Shown here piece by piece: positions 44,902 to 57,892 of a stretch of 64,000 bases of DNA. Made by a program: the position numbers and the translations under genes. Source of the stretch: Drosophila pseudoobscura (Eukaryota > Arthropoda > Insecta > Diptera > Drosophilidae); the NCBI RefSeq assembly GCF_009870125.1, contig NC_046679.1, forward strand, positions 21,886,001-21,950,000. Reading direction: 5' to 3'. How positions within the stretch are numbered: the first letter of the stretch is position 1; each line of letters begins with the position of its first letter. The notes beneath the pieces were generated by a model that saw nothing but the letters and a program-made list of their open reading frames with translations, was not told the DNA's origin and searched no databases.

Positions 44902-47900
44902 ATTTTTCGACATTTATATTTGGAAAGCTTCACAGACTGCAGTACAAATTTAATTCCGGCATTTTTCCATTTAAATTGTATTTTATATGTTCTTAGGTTT
45001 CAGCTTAAATAACTTTATCCATTGAAAATTATTTGGCATTTTTCCGAGTTAATTAAAAGAAGATTTCCGTCAACTTTGTCCACAACTTAACCGCAAGAAG
45101 TGTCGCATAAATTACAAATTAGTTAAATCAGCCTGTGACCAGCCGAGTCGCCCGGCAGTCCTCCATCTGAGGGAACATTTGTAACCTTCTACCACCAAAG
45201 CAGCTTCATCATCATCATCATTATCATAACCATGGGCATCGCTATCATCTCTGTGCTTAGGAAAGTGAAAATAATGCAAATGATAAAATTATTTAATGAT
45301 GCGGAAGTGCGTTGATAAGCAAATGACAAATAATCTGGAACAGAAATGCTACGCAGAATAAGGAGGCATTTCTTTTTTGGTATTTTTTTAGCCAGGGTAT
45401 TTTGTTTTATGTGTTTGTATGTCGCAGGAATGATGAAGAATGTAAAGTAGGATATGGCTATTCGGTTGACTGCCCATCGGTTCATGTTTGTAACTAGATC
45501 TTCAGATCCACAAGAGTCGGAAGTATTTCAGTTGCATAGAGTATAGTCTGAAGTCAAAAAATTAGTCAAAATTATGTATCCATCTTTCTAATAATATCTC
45601 TAATCTATTAAATGACAGTAGCTCTAACAATCATAGGTAAATCGCTATTCTACCGGTAGTACAAATGGTCCTGAAAACTCAATTTTGTATGATCTATTAC
45701 TCGTATTTTGTATGATAATCCCTTAGAGGTTACATATTATATAACAATTTAAGTGACAGTATTATATTCATCGTACAACAGAATGACCATTTAGTATTTT
45801 AAATACGAACATATCGAACAAGCTTCTATGCCAAGGGTGTCCCATAGTCGTAACATTCAATTTGCGCATTCTTTGTGTATTTTTATTTCCTTTCTTGTGG
45901 ATTTGGTGAGCCAGACCTGAACACATCCATCCCATTCTGCTCTCAGCTGTGCCTGCGCGCATGCAATTTAAGTTGAAATCTATTTAGATTCAACTTTGTT
46001 CTCTCTAATGAGATGAGGTGGAAGGACGACGCGTCGTCTCATGTGGCAACAGGCGAACTTTATGCGCCCATAAAGTAAACTCCACAGGCCTAGGAGCGCA
46101 CTCGTATAGAGGCTCCAAAATGAGTCCATAACTCTGTTGTAATTTACATTTTCATTATGTCAAACCGTTTAGCGTCGGGAAATGTACACCCGAAAAACAA
46201 AAATGCACAAATTAAACCCGTGACAGACTTTATAGACTGCTCTGTCGGATGGATGGATTGAAATCCATATATGTACGTTCTTTTTCCAAGCTTCTGTCAC
46301 ACTCAATTGCTCTCGGATAAATTTATTTCACAGACAGCGAAATTAAATTTGTTCCCAAAGAGAAAAAGAAATACTCGTTCAGTTGTTGATATGCTCATTA
46401 AGGGATTCTGTTGGTTTGCCAAATAAAAACCGTAGCATGTGTCAAGGGGTTGGGTTTATAGGGTTGTTTAGTTTTTATTTAATTTTGGAATGTGTTGAAT
46501 GAAATTAGCACTGAGCACAATTTGTTTAGGTAGGTGTAAAGTTCTGTATATATTTAATAACATTTTTTGCAGCCTTTGTAATATTAAATTAAAAGCTCTA
46601 AAAAATTAATGTTCAAAGAAAATATAACAAATAGTACAAAACACTTGGGGTCCGACACTATAATGCCTAGTAAATTGACACGGAATTTGGGCATGCATCC
46701 TACAAGTATACACTGAAAAGTGCTTTGCTCTAGCTTTAATGGTGCTCGAATTCCAGGTGTTCAAATAGCCAAATAACAGGTGCGCACCCACATTTTGTAT
46801 TCATTCTATCTATAATAATGATCCGATTTCAATGGGTGCCTACAATTTTATAAATTTGACCATGCTTTATGATTTTGCGTTTTCTGATATCTCGTATCTT
46901 TTAAAATTGTAAATAAAATACGCTTAATGCAGTGCAAACTCACAGAAGCTTGGGTAGTCTCCGATTTGTTTTTCAATAAATCTGATGGCAATGATTTAAC
47001 CTTCAACTCAGTTTCTACCTCTATATCCTCATTATTCCTTTGCACCCAAAAACCCCACCCCCTCATACAGACAGTCTGCGGCATTTTGTGGTCGTGTTCA
47101 TTCAGACTCCGGTCCGCAATCATTCGTTCGCTCAAAATGCAGCAGGAGGCAACAGCCTGGGGTTATGTTGTGTTCTGTGTTGCAATGTTGCACCTACATA
47201 AAATGGCTAAATGATGCGTTAAAAATGAGAGGGAGTTCCTCTCGCTCAGGGACTTGCCACGGGGACCAGGCACCGGGCCGAGTGGACAAACTGTCGCAGT
47301 CACAAATTTTAGTCTGCTCGGCCAAGGTCTGTTCTACGTACAACATAATTTTTTGGAGAGTGGGGGGTGTGGGGTCGTAAAGTACCCAAAAAGGCAACAT
47401 TTGCTAATGACAAACAATTGCAGCATTTTGCCAAGGAGAATGGGTCGGGTCCAGACCGGTCTATGGCCTCCAAGTGGACAACTTTTATTATTATGCAATG
47501 TGCGTTTCACACCGCAAAAATACCGGGAAAAAAGTCTGCAAGGAAATTTAAGAGAAAAACCCTTAGTTACGGCCGTACCGTGGCATGTGCTGCACATAAA
47601 TATCTCTTGGTATTTTTTATATTGCCAAAGGTACTATCATTTTTTGGTATTTTTTTCTATCCTGTTGGTATTTTAATTGCACTGAAAGTGTGCAACCGAA
47701 AAAAAGAAAAAGATATTAACTCATCCTTTTTATGCATTCATAATAACCGGCGACTGTCACACAAGACCACAAGGAGGGAGGGCCTGGAGCGGCGGCATGC
47801 GGTCGGGATCCATAGAGCGCTTCATGATTTGTGGCATATTTATGTAAATTTGTGGTTTTTCTGTTGTCGCTTAAGCATCTCTCCAGAGCCGGGCAAAAAA

Positions 47901-50900
47901 CCAACCAGCACAAGGCAGAGCCAACAGCTAACAGCCCGGCAGCAGGTGTTGTGGCCAAGCAATTAGTGAGAGTCCGCAGCACGGCCCAGAGACTTTTCTA
48001 TGATGGCCAACTTAAAGACTGGGAGCCAGCCAGCCAGTTCGGGTTCGGTGGCTTAGTTGCACTCTAGAATATTTTAATTATGATTTATCAAAAAAATTCA
48101 AACAACTTTTGGTTGGTGAGAAGGTAGGTCTTATTTTGATACATAGTTTAAAAGCAAGAAATATTTTATAAAGTGGACTTTTAGAGGTTCCCATTTGTCT
48201 ACAATGCTTCTTTTAATCCAAACACCTCTAAACACCTTTAATAAATCCAAACACCTCAAATATGTGAATCTATTTTTTGAAATTAGCAGTAGATTTTGAT
48301 ATATTAAATTTAGTGAAAGACTTTCGCATAACTTCTAAAATTAGAAAAGTTTTCAAATTAGCAAAATATCCAATCATTATTCACTATCGAATATTCGGTT
48401 ATTTAACAACCAATTTTCCTATATGAACAATGCTCCGCCTTGAAGTTGAGTTAAATCGAACATATTTCACTTAAAGACAAACTCAGAGGCTGTCTAATCC
48501 TTGACTCCATGGAACTCGAAATGAAACATTTGCCATTCAGCAGGCCACAACTCTTGAGTTGGCCAAGAGAGAGGGCGGGGGGAGAGGTCAAATGGCTGCA
48601 CGTGGCTAATCAATTTGCAGAGCCAGACCTAGTACGAGGACGTCTACGACAGCCCACGTTTATTCCTCCTTCCACTCTTTTTTTCTTCTATTGCTCATCT
48701 GTTCTTGTGGCAAGGAAAACGCAACACACGCCCGAAAGGCTTGACCACTCTCACAGATACACACCAATGCGTTCAGTCTGTCTGTTGACATTGTTGTTGG
48801 AGCTGTCCATACCTCTGTCCATCGTGTCCTGTACGGTACCGAACGCGACCCGACCCGAGCAGAACAGAACTGAACTGTCGTTGCCTTCGACGACAGGTGT
48901 GCATGATTTATGAGATTTACATATCAGTTCGCGCTGATGAAGCGCGTTGATGCGCTGACAACGACAGGCGTCAACCGACCCCCCCTGACAGGATACACCC
49001 CAAGGCGGTGGGAGGGCAGATGGTATTAGGAGAAGAATGGACGGATACGGCCCCCCATAGAAGTAGGAAAAATGGGATGCAAATTTGTGCACTGATTGAT
49101 GATATTACGCTTGTTTAGGTTAGGCCGACTCCTCCCCCAGCGACCAGAAACACTACGCATCCCACATCGGTCCTCCTACTCGGTGACGCTCATAAGGCAA
49201 ATGAATATCAAAGACTACTACTACATGCATATGGCATGTGTGGCAAAAAGTATTGCATACTTAAGGGAGTTCGCTGGAAGAAAGTTTCGTATTACTTTTT
49301 CCTTGCCGTGCCCTGAGGCTCGTTTATTATTTACTTGGCCTTGGCATTTGATGTTGTGGTTAATGAATAAAGTAAATATATTTTTTTGGGGCAACTTAAG
49401 AATTATTTTATCCGTCAATGTCTCTCTATGTTAATATTCCAACTAAGGTTACTTCTAACTTTCTCAAACTCAAGGAATACTGGTTTGTTAACCCTTTTTT
49501 GCGCTTAAAAATTATAAAAGTAGCAAAAAAACATCTGAGACAACCAACCGAGGGATAGACGATAATAGGATGCAGCGGCTGGCAGGCTTTTTGAATATTT
49601 TATACTGTGTAGCCGAGTTAATAAATGGATTAAAGCTTCAAATAAATTCTGACACTTAGTCCGAAAGTTAAAGCTTTAAATTTTAACAAATAAAATCCGC
49701 TTAGTGCAGTTTGAAAATTTTAACAATAAAATCCAAATGTTATTGGGATTATATTGTATCCTTTTCGTTTTCCTGGAATATCCATGTGTATAAACATAAT
49801 CAAATCATTAGAGAGTCGGTGGAGAACAACGTAGTAGCTGCCTCTAGCAAACAATCAATTCGAGACCTACTCTTCTCCCTCTCTCTTCTACCCGTGTACA
49901 TTTTCCTCTGCCTTTCTCTGGCCACCCTCTCCCTCTTTGAAAATGTGCTCATTAACCAGACGTGGCAGGCCTGGCAGACGACAGCCTCCACCTCCTGCCA
50001 CAGACTGTGCTCCCAAAAGCCCTTTGCCCCACTCGACTGCCATCGCACACAAAATCAGCGGCAGGCAACATGTGTTGCTGATATTTTTATGACATCGGAT
50101 ACATGCAGTCTCTCCATTTCATGCCCAGTACCACACCCAGTAGGAAAAGCAGCCTAAGCTGCCTAATTGTTATGCACACAATTCACAAAACTCTGAACAT
50201 CCACGTTGACACCAACAGCTAGAACGTGGAATAACAGACAACTAAAGCACAGATTTGTAGAGCTACTACTTTGGATGGAGGACCATGTAAGAGCCATAAA
50301 AATGTAATCTGCGAGTATTTTTAATGACCCAAAGGGCCTTCAAAAGCAAAATATTCACTCTGAGAGCTGCGAGTAGAACACTACTATTAAAAAATTTGCT
50401 TAGTTAAGATGTAAGGATATTTCCAGAACTGGGTGATGATAAACTATGCAAAGGTATTTATGAATTGTTAAATTTTGAATAAAGAGAATAAATATAAATG
50501 TATCATTAAATATCTCAAATATAAAATATATCTTAAGTTATTCTTGAATGTGATATTAACTTCTACATATGTTACATCGACATAATTGCATTTTTAAAGT
50601 GGGTTTCAAAATTTAAACAACTTCATTCAAATCTTTTACACCTTAAAACCCTCTTTAATGTTTTAATCCCCTAAGATATCCTACAAGCAATATTTATTTT
50701 TTCCAAATAACCAATTGCTACTCCCTGAATATTTACAGCCCTGCTTTTCTCTAATAAATCGAGATTTAATTTTATGGCTGTTTCATTAATAGGCCAATAA
50801 CCGCTTGTGCCTCAACTGGCCCATTACTGGTGCGCCTCCCCTTAACCAAGCAGCCCGACCTCCACTCGTTTAGGTCCTCAGGGCACTCCGCTCCAGGCCA

Positions 50901-53853
50901 TAGGTTTCACTCCTTTTGGCTGATCAATAAAACGCAAGCGAGAGCTAAATCAATTAGCCGCTGGCCGAAGGGAGCGGAAGGGCAGGAGCTGGCTAACTTC
51001 TTGGCACTTTCATGAACTTCTGGCGGGTAATTAAAATCCACCCACAATGCCAATCCATACGAACGGGAGAACACAGATTTCACTAATTACTTTTATGACC
51101 CAAATTTGCTGACTGCGCACTTTGCTATAAATTCTTACCTTTAACAATAATAAACCCCGCCGGACATCAGATGCAGACTGTTACTAGTAGTAAGAAAACT
51201 CAGCGCCAATTTAATAAGGAAAGTAAAATATAGGTATGTACTCTATCTTCTATACTGAAAATATTTATCATGTCATATCGTGTCAAAAATCAATTGGTAT
51301 ATTTATAAAAATTTAATTTTATATAAAATAAATCACAAAAATCAATTGTTTTTAGTTGAATCACAGAGTGTGCCCTTTCTTAAAATTTTTCCGATATCGC
51401 GGAAAAATTGGATCACAAATCTCAAAGAAACCGTGACCGATGATAAAGTTTAATCAGGCCATAGTTCAGTGGAACTGCGATTTTTAAAACTGATTCACTT
51501 TCAGCGACTCAGCATCCAATAATCTTTACAGACAGGCATACTAGGGAGCGCTGATAAAACATTGTTCTAAGAAACACCACTTTTTAAACAAATTACAATT
51601 ATAACTCGGTTGACTTAATAGGATAGGAGTAAATAGTATGTATAATAATAATTCGTAGTCTTAATACTCTCAGTGTAGCCACAGATTTTAGGACATGGTG
51701 TCCCTATTCGTGTGTCGCGCAGTGTACATTCATCAATGAGGGCCAATGCTCTTCGTTCTTCGCTTTCCGCTCTCCGTTAATCTCTAAGCATTCACTATGC
51801 TCTGCTCCTTCTATTGCGTCTTCTCATGCTTCATCCTTCGCCCCATTCCCAAAACTAATCGAAGACGCTTGCTTGCCCGATAAATTTATTGCTGCTGCGG
51901 GGGGGTATGGGGTGGTTGTGAGTGCGGGAGCGGGATAGCACAACTGCTCCTTTGACCTGTCTGCTTCAGTCTCGCGGCGCAGCTCCTTCTCTCCTCCTTC
52001 GTGCTGTTCCTCTTGCAATTTTTATAGTATGTTCGCTTCGTCTTTATTTTCGCCTCGGGCTCCGCAAACAAGTTTCTTGTGTTCCGACAAAAAGGAACAG
52101 AAACAGAAACAAAATGAAACAGAAAACAGAAAAAACTCTTTTTTTTTGCCGTCAGCTGCTCGGCTGCAGAAAACTCGTTGCGCGGCTCAGGCTGCGCTTG
52201 TTGCGCCTTTTGTTGTAAATTATAAAAGAAATAAAGCAAAATCAGTACTAGGAATGCTACAAGTCGATATCCCGGCCTTAGGATACCCTAAGCCTTAAGT
52301 GGAAATATATTTTATAAGAATTTAAGCAAAGATAACGTCATATTGGAAAACAATAAATGTAATCTAATCATAATATATAAATAATAGTATATTATAATAT
52401 AATAATCATATTGTTTTATTTATCCATATTTATGCATATTTTGCTTTTTATGGTTTGGTGTATCATTCCAAATAAATTTTATTTATTAAATTTCCTAAGT
52501 TCTTTAAAATTTTCAGATCGAGTACATTTTTTACTCAAAATTTAATTTTCTTGAACGAAATTTAATAATCTTTGGTTTTGAATTCCAAAATTGTTCTTAT
52601 ATTTTCTTATTCTTTTTGCGAATATATAAATACACCCTTAACTTAGTTGCCAGAATATGGTTAATTATTTTTTTAAATTAGTACCTAAAACTATCTACTA
52701 TTTTACTGATAATATACATATGTTTGATATGAAAAAAGCTTTGTTAAGTCTTCAAAAAGTCAAAACCATTCTATAAATCAAAAATTATTGCGACAAAAAG
52801 ATGCCTGGTAGATGGACTACACCATTTACTATTTGGTAATCTATACCTCCCCTCTCTCGCGACGATTACAGGGTATAAATATGCGACAGCGCGTTGTGTC
52901 GGCGGCTCTGCTTTGGAGAGTCTGCCTGCCTTTGAAGTTTTTAGGCCTTCTAATAAGCCGTTGGTTGTCGTCGTCGTTGTTTTTGTTTTTGAGATAGCCA
53001 AGCCCCTCTGTCCCAGCCTCCTTTTCAGTCTGAGATTTTGCAAAAAATTAATTTGTGTAAATTTTGATTGGCGAGGGTGTGTAAATGGTAATTTATGTGG
53101 GTGCAACAGGCGGCGGAAAAGCTGAGAGTTGCTCTTAAGCAGAAACTGGATTGGATTTTATTTTGAATACCTATGTATGTATGTAATTTAATAACTTTAA
53201 CTGAGAATTTAGACACCTATTATTAAAAAAGATTAGTCAAACTTTATGCCTGGATACTAAAAAATGTTTGCATATTACATTTCTGCACAAAATAATTGAT
53301 TTCTAGACTAAAAAAATTTCCAAAATCAGTCTGAAATTAACGAATGATAATGATCCAAAATTGTACTGATTATAATATCCAAATCAGATAAGTATATCCG
53401 ACAAATTTCGAACACCCTTTATTTTATCCACCGATAGGAATTCTCTCTCAAGCGATGCTCATTTTTATCCACACCACAAAAAGCAGCCACAAGAACAACC
53501 AACTCCAAAGGCTCCTCCGGAAGTAAGGCGACCATAAGTGCGAGTGGGACGACCACAGTAACAACGAACGGTGGCGCTCTATCTCACCGAAAACGGCATT
53601 TTTTGAGCGATTTCGCCGCGATACTCAGAGAGCGAACAAACATTTTGTTGTTGGGGGAAAGAAACAGCTTGTGCTGTGGGTGGAAGGAGAGCAGAGAGGC
53701 AGCGAGAGAAGCACGCTTTGTTTTTATTTCATTATGTGTTCGCAGCAAACCACAGAGAGAGCGTAAGAAACAAAGTAAACGGGAGAGAGCGTGTGAGAGA
53801 GCGTCGGGCATTTTGTTGGGGCTGTTGAAACTGGTGGGGCTTTTCAAACTGTC
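44902..53853. other. non-coding region upstream of a predicted large gene
   Basis: No exon with recognisable domains on either strand. It contains an ATC/CAT-rich run near 45205-45240, a TATAAATA box-like word at 52874-52881 and GAGAG runs from about 53690 to 53810. The CT-rich and TTT-rich composition is typical of fly regulatory or intronic DNA. Frames such as 47367-47966 and 48509-48913 look random. Confidence 0.5.
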
Positions 53854-53886
53854 AGTTGATTCGACCGTTACAACGAAGCAAGTCAT
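53690..53886 (+). promoter_or_regulatory. GAGA-rich Inr+DPE core promoter (start about 53854)
   Basis: TCAGTT (53852-53857) is a full initiator match with A+1 at 53854. At exactly +28 to +33 (53881-53886) lies AGTCAT, a full match to the DPE consensus RGWYVT. There is no TATA box. The 160 bp upstream hold at least five GAGAG words, sites for GAGA factor. This combination marks paused developmental promoters in Drosophila. A transcript would run rightward, towards the coding exon at 57786. Confidence 0.7.
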
Positions 53887-56800
53887 TCACGTTCGTGCGG
53901 AACATTTCGTGCTCTCGTCGTCGCCTGCGTCGTTTTCCCGTACCGAGTACCGAGTGTGTTGTATTAAAAGCCGGAGCTTGTGGGTCTTGACTGGGACTCC
54001 ACTCCAGATCCAAATCCAAATACGCATCCACGGCCCACGGCCCGCCCACGTTTGGCGGCAAATTAAAAACAAACAAAATTCCAATTTTTGTTTGTCGTGA
54101 ATTAAAAAAAAGTACGAGAATATTTAGTATAAAATATTTTTCTACAAAATAAGAATACTGTATTTTTATTAGTGGATGACCGAAGGAACCAAATGAATTA
54201 AATTACGTGTTAAATTGTTTAACAAAATTAACAAACCGCATCCACAAAACAGCTCGTTATTGCAGCGCTTTGTGAGGCATGCAAATTAATTAAAAATACT
54301 CGTACCATACAGAAAATGATTCTATTCGTGTGTAGGAACACATGCATATGTATATCCAGATCTGCCTTAGGAAATGCACTAGAGCTAGAGAGTTTCAATG
54401 GACGGGAAACTACTATAACAAAATAAATATTTCATGGCTATTAAGATTATACACAAACAAAACCTATTATCAAATTTAAACTTTCATGGTTTATTAGCTA
54501 ATGATATGTTTAACTAATGAATCTCAAAGCAAAATTCGAATTTGTTTTGAGATGACTAACAAAAGTTAAAATAAACAATGATTTATAAAAGAAAACATAA
54601 AAGAAAATTAAATATTTTTTGATTAGAAGAACACTCACATAATCGATAAATTAGATTCAAGTGAAATTAAATAAATTATGATGAAACAATGTCAAATGTG
54701 CCAGAAGGAAACCCTATAACTCAAACCGCACTAGTAACCGAAGCCAACAGAACAACTTTCAATATTCCAAATGCAGAAACAACACCAAAAACTTTTGCGG
54801 TTGCTGATGATTATTACGAGTATTGTTTGTACTTGGAGCCTCGACTCGGTCTGGTTCGGTTTTATCAATTACAGTGTTTTTTGTTTTCTGTTCCCCCCAA
54901 TGTGCGATAAGCAAACGAGCACTTGAAGGAAACAAAAATTGTTCTCAGAAAATGATGTTTTTGGTAATTGGATATTTACTATTCGGGCATCGGAGAGAAG
55001 GGGAAGCACCGCCACATAGAGAACAATAGCCAAGGAATGCTAGAGTACAATTCTATGCTAGAGAAATCGAAACCGCATTGACAAGAATTCATGGATACTA
55101 GAGCGACTAGAATTCCTCATGCCCAAAAATCAACAGCTGAAAACCCTTAGGGAATTCAAGTGAATACTTTTATTCATGCATATGTGGCAAATAAATTAAA
55201 AATTTCTAAATCAGATAAAACAAAAGATGAAGATTATTTTGCACTTGGCAAATAAATGATTTGTAAATTCCTCATAAATCAGAGAAGCAGACAATCCTTG
55301 CACTTGAGTGAATTAAACAATACTGCACTGAGATAAAAACAAAAAAGTTTGAGATACTGAAATCGTACTAATAGTTCTATAACTTGAGTTCCGGAAACGG
55401 AACCCAGAGTCTCGAATCAAGATAGTATTCCAAGGAATTCTGATAAAAAACTCTTGGAATAATGTTGCAGTGACTTGAAATAAGAGTTCTGTTTTTACCT
55501 CCACTTTCATATATAAAATTACTTTAAAGATTGGTTTCTCTTCTTGAAACTATGTACATTCTGTATTTTCTCAGTGTATTCGTTGTTGCTTTAAAAGCAA
55601 TCAAAATCAACAAACAGCGACAGCTTTGAGCTGTGCTTTAAAAGAAATACGAGCAGAGCAGAGCAGAGCTGAGTAAAGCAGAGCAAAGAAAATAAGATAA
55701 ACAAAGAAAGCTAAGTAAATGGGGAGAACAAAGCGCGCTATAAAGACGGTCTGGGCTGGGCTAGCCCATAGGCCTATTGTTTTGGGGGAAACTGCATGAA
55801 ACTGCACATCGGAAATGATTATAGGCAAGACGTCAGGGGGAAGGTGGTGCGGTAGGGTGTCTGTGCCTTCGTCATTAACTGACTCACGATGCACATGGCC
55901 GCATGTTGCATACAAGGAAGGCACTGAACAGACCCCCACTACTACCCTGCAAACAGCAAAGCTGTCCTGTCAGAAAGAGAGAGCAAGAAACAACTCTGCG
56001 CAAGGCAGGGTGTATTTGTTCAGGGTGAGGCGCTTCCGGTTAAGTTGACACACAGAGAGGCAGCAGTGAGACAATTTTTCTCTAGTCTCACCCGAATTTC
56101 AACATACTTTGCGGCGAAGTGCTCTCTTTGCCTGACATCCGCCGCTCAGCCGCTCCTTTCCTTTCATTCCAAAAAACTTCCTTGTACCGTGCACATTCCT
56201 TCTCGTCATCGTTTCGTCGTGGTTCAGACTAACCGTAATCGCGTCGTTTCTTTTGAGCTTGTAAGCATGAGGGAGTGTGAGTGACGTGACTCAACAAGAG
56301 ACGCACCAACGACTGTATGGAGAAGCTGTACACACACACACACACACCCACACACGAACAGCCATATCCATACAACTGCGGCGAATTCAATGACGTCGCA
56401 AAAACTGTTGTTGTGCGTTTTTTGTGTATGTGTGTGTGTGTGTGTTTAATGCGTGTGCTTTTGGGCAACGAGCAAATCGATTTAATTTATAAAAAATTAA
56501 TACAAAAACCGGGCAGAGCGATACTAGTATTCCCCCGTAAAAACTATCAGAACTCGAGTGTTTTCGTTTTTTTTTTTTGGCTGCGGTATACGATTTTAAT
56601 TAAAAGCTGTATGTGAATTTTGATGAAACCGCAATGCTAGCAGCAGCAGCAGCAAAAGCAACAACATTTTATCACCATTTTAAGAGCGAAGAGCAAAAGA
56701 GAAGCAGCATCAGACGTGGCTGTGTGTGTGTTTGCCTGTCCGTGTGTGCGTGTGTATGTGTTGAAAAAGCCGGCAATCAATGCCAAAAGCCATTCAACAT

Positions 56801-57785
56801 TGAGAGCGGGACAAAAACAACAAGAACCAAAAAACAAAAGCAAAAGCAAAGCAAAGAAGAATGAAAGTAAAAGCATAAATGAAGAAACAAAACGAAACCC
56901 AAGCAAAAACAACAGCAAAAATTCCAATAAGAAGAAGAAGAGCAACAAAAAAAACAACACACATATTAAAAATATTAAGCATATTTTTTAATAATAGGCA
57001 AATAGACAAAGAAAAGAAAGAAATTGTTATAAATTTAATAGGAACAATTTTGCGGAATTGGAGAGCTCTTCCAATAATTCCTCTAAATATAGAGCAATAC
57101 CGACAAAATTTAGTTCAGATATCTTTTATAACAATAAATACTTTTAAATTCGTTTAACGATAACATTTTGAAACCAAATTATTATTTAAAATGTGTAATA
57201 ATACTTTATAACCAAACATAGACAGAAACACTGAAACAGAACACCCGTTGGTAAAATCATTCAATTATCAATAAAAACAAAAACAAATAACGTTTGAATA
57301 ATTATTAAAATTCAAAATACATAAATTTTATATTATAATCATTTTTAGTAATTACTATTTCTAAATTTCTATCTTTTAGAAATAACCAAACGTTGACAGC
57401 AATATTCTTCAAAAAAGAAACACGGAGATTGCTAAAATTGTTGGTGTTTTAAAAATGAGCATAACTTAAACAAAAGAAGAAACCAGTGCGTATAAATAAA
57501 ACAAAAAGTTGTAAAAATTCTTGAATAAATAGTTGAATCAAACTTCAACCAAAAAAGTGAAAGAGAAAGAATAGAGAGAGTTAAGAACGAAAAATCAACC
57601 CAAAAAGTGATTACGATTCAAGTGATTTTTCTTTCGGCGTGCGTTGGTATAAATAAAAGGCCAACTCCAGCATCCACCCCCCCAGCGGCACATCCACCAC
57701 CACCGGGAGTACCTTCCAGTACCAGTACCAGCATCAGCAACACCACCACCCCCCAAGCAGCAGCAGCAGCAGCAGCGGCAGAAGA
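53887..57785 (+). other. probable long 5' leader and/or leader introns
   Basis: No coding frame of note. Much of it (53887-54110, 56500-57000, 57240-57785) is the A-rich, CAA/AAG-rich sequence common in fly 5' UTRs. It includes CA and TG runs at about 56329-56350 and 56430-56446 and many short upstream frames. An in-frame stop (57654-57656) precedes the ATG at 57786. Which parts are exon is not decidable here. Confidence 0.45.
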
Positions 57786-57892
57786 ATGCTCTTCGAGAAT
57801 CCAGCGGTTGCGGCCAAGTTGCCGTTTCCATACAATGTGCCGCCGCCTCTCCAGGCGGCAGCAGCAGCAGCGGCAGCTGTGCCAAATTTAAG
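57786..57892 (+). CDS. first coding exon of an unidentified gene (continues beyond the window)
   Basis: ATG 57786 opens 35 codons plus two bases, ending at a perfect donor (ttaag|gtgagt). The peptide starts MLFENPAVAAKLPFPYNVPP, then PLQ, an alanine run of eight and VPNL. Upstream is an AGC/CAC-rich stretch in the leader with no ATG in this frame and a stop at 57654. The Ala/Pro-rich start, long leader, Inr+DPE promoter about 3.9 kb upstream and long first coding intron are typical of fly transcription-factor or RNA-binding-protein genes. I do not recognise which one. No partner exon is found up to base 64000. Confidence 0.65.

Noticed and set aside
47367-48067. 199-codon and neighbouring frames
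   Set aside because: No ATG in good context, no domain and lysine/serine-rich random composition; overlapping frames on both strands are equally long.
52874-52905. TATAAATA box as a promoter
   Set aside because: No initiator at the expected +1 and no gene downstream in range; left only as a note.
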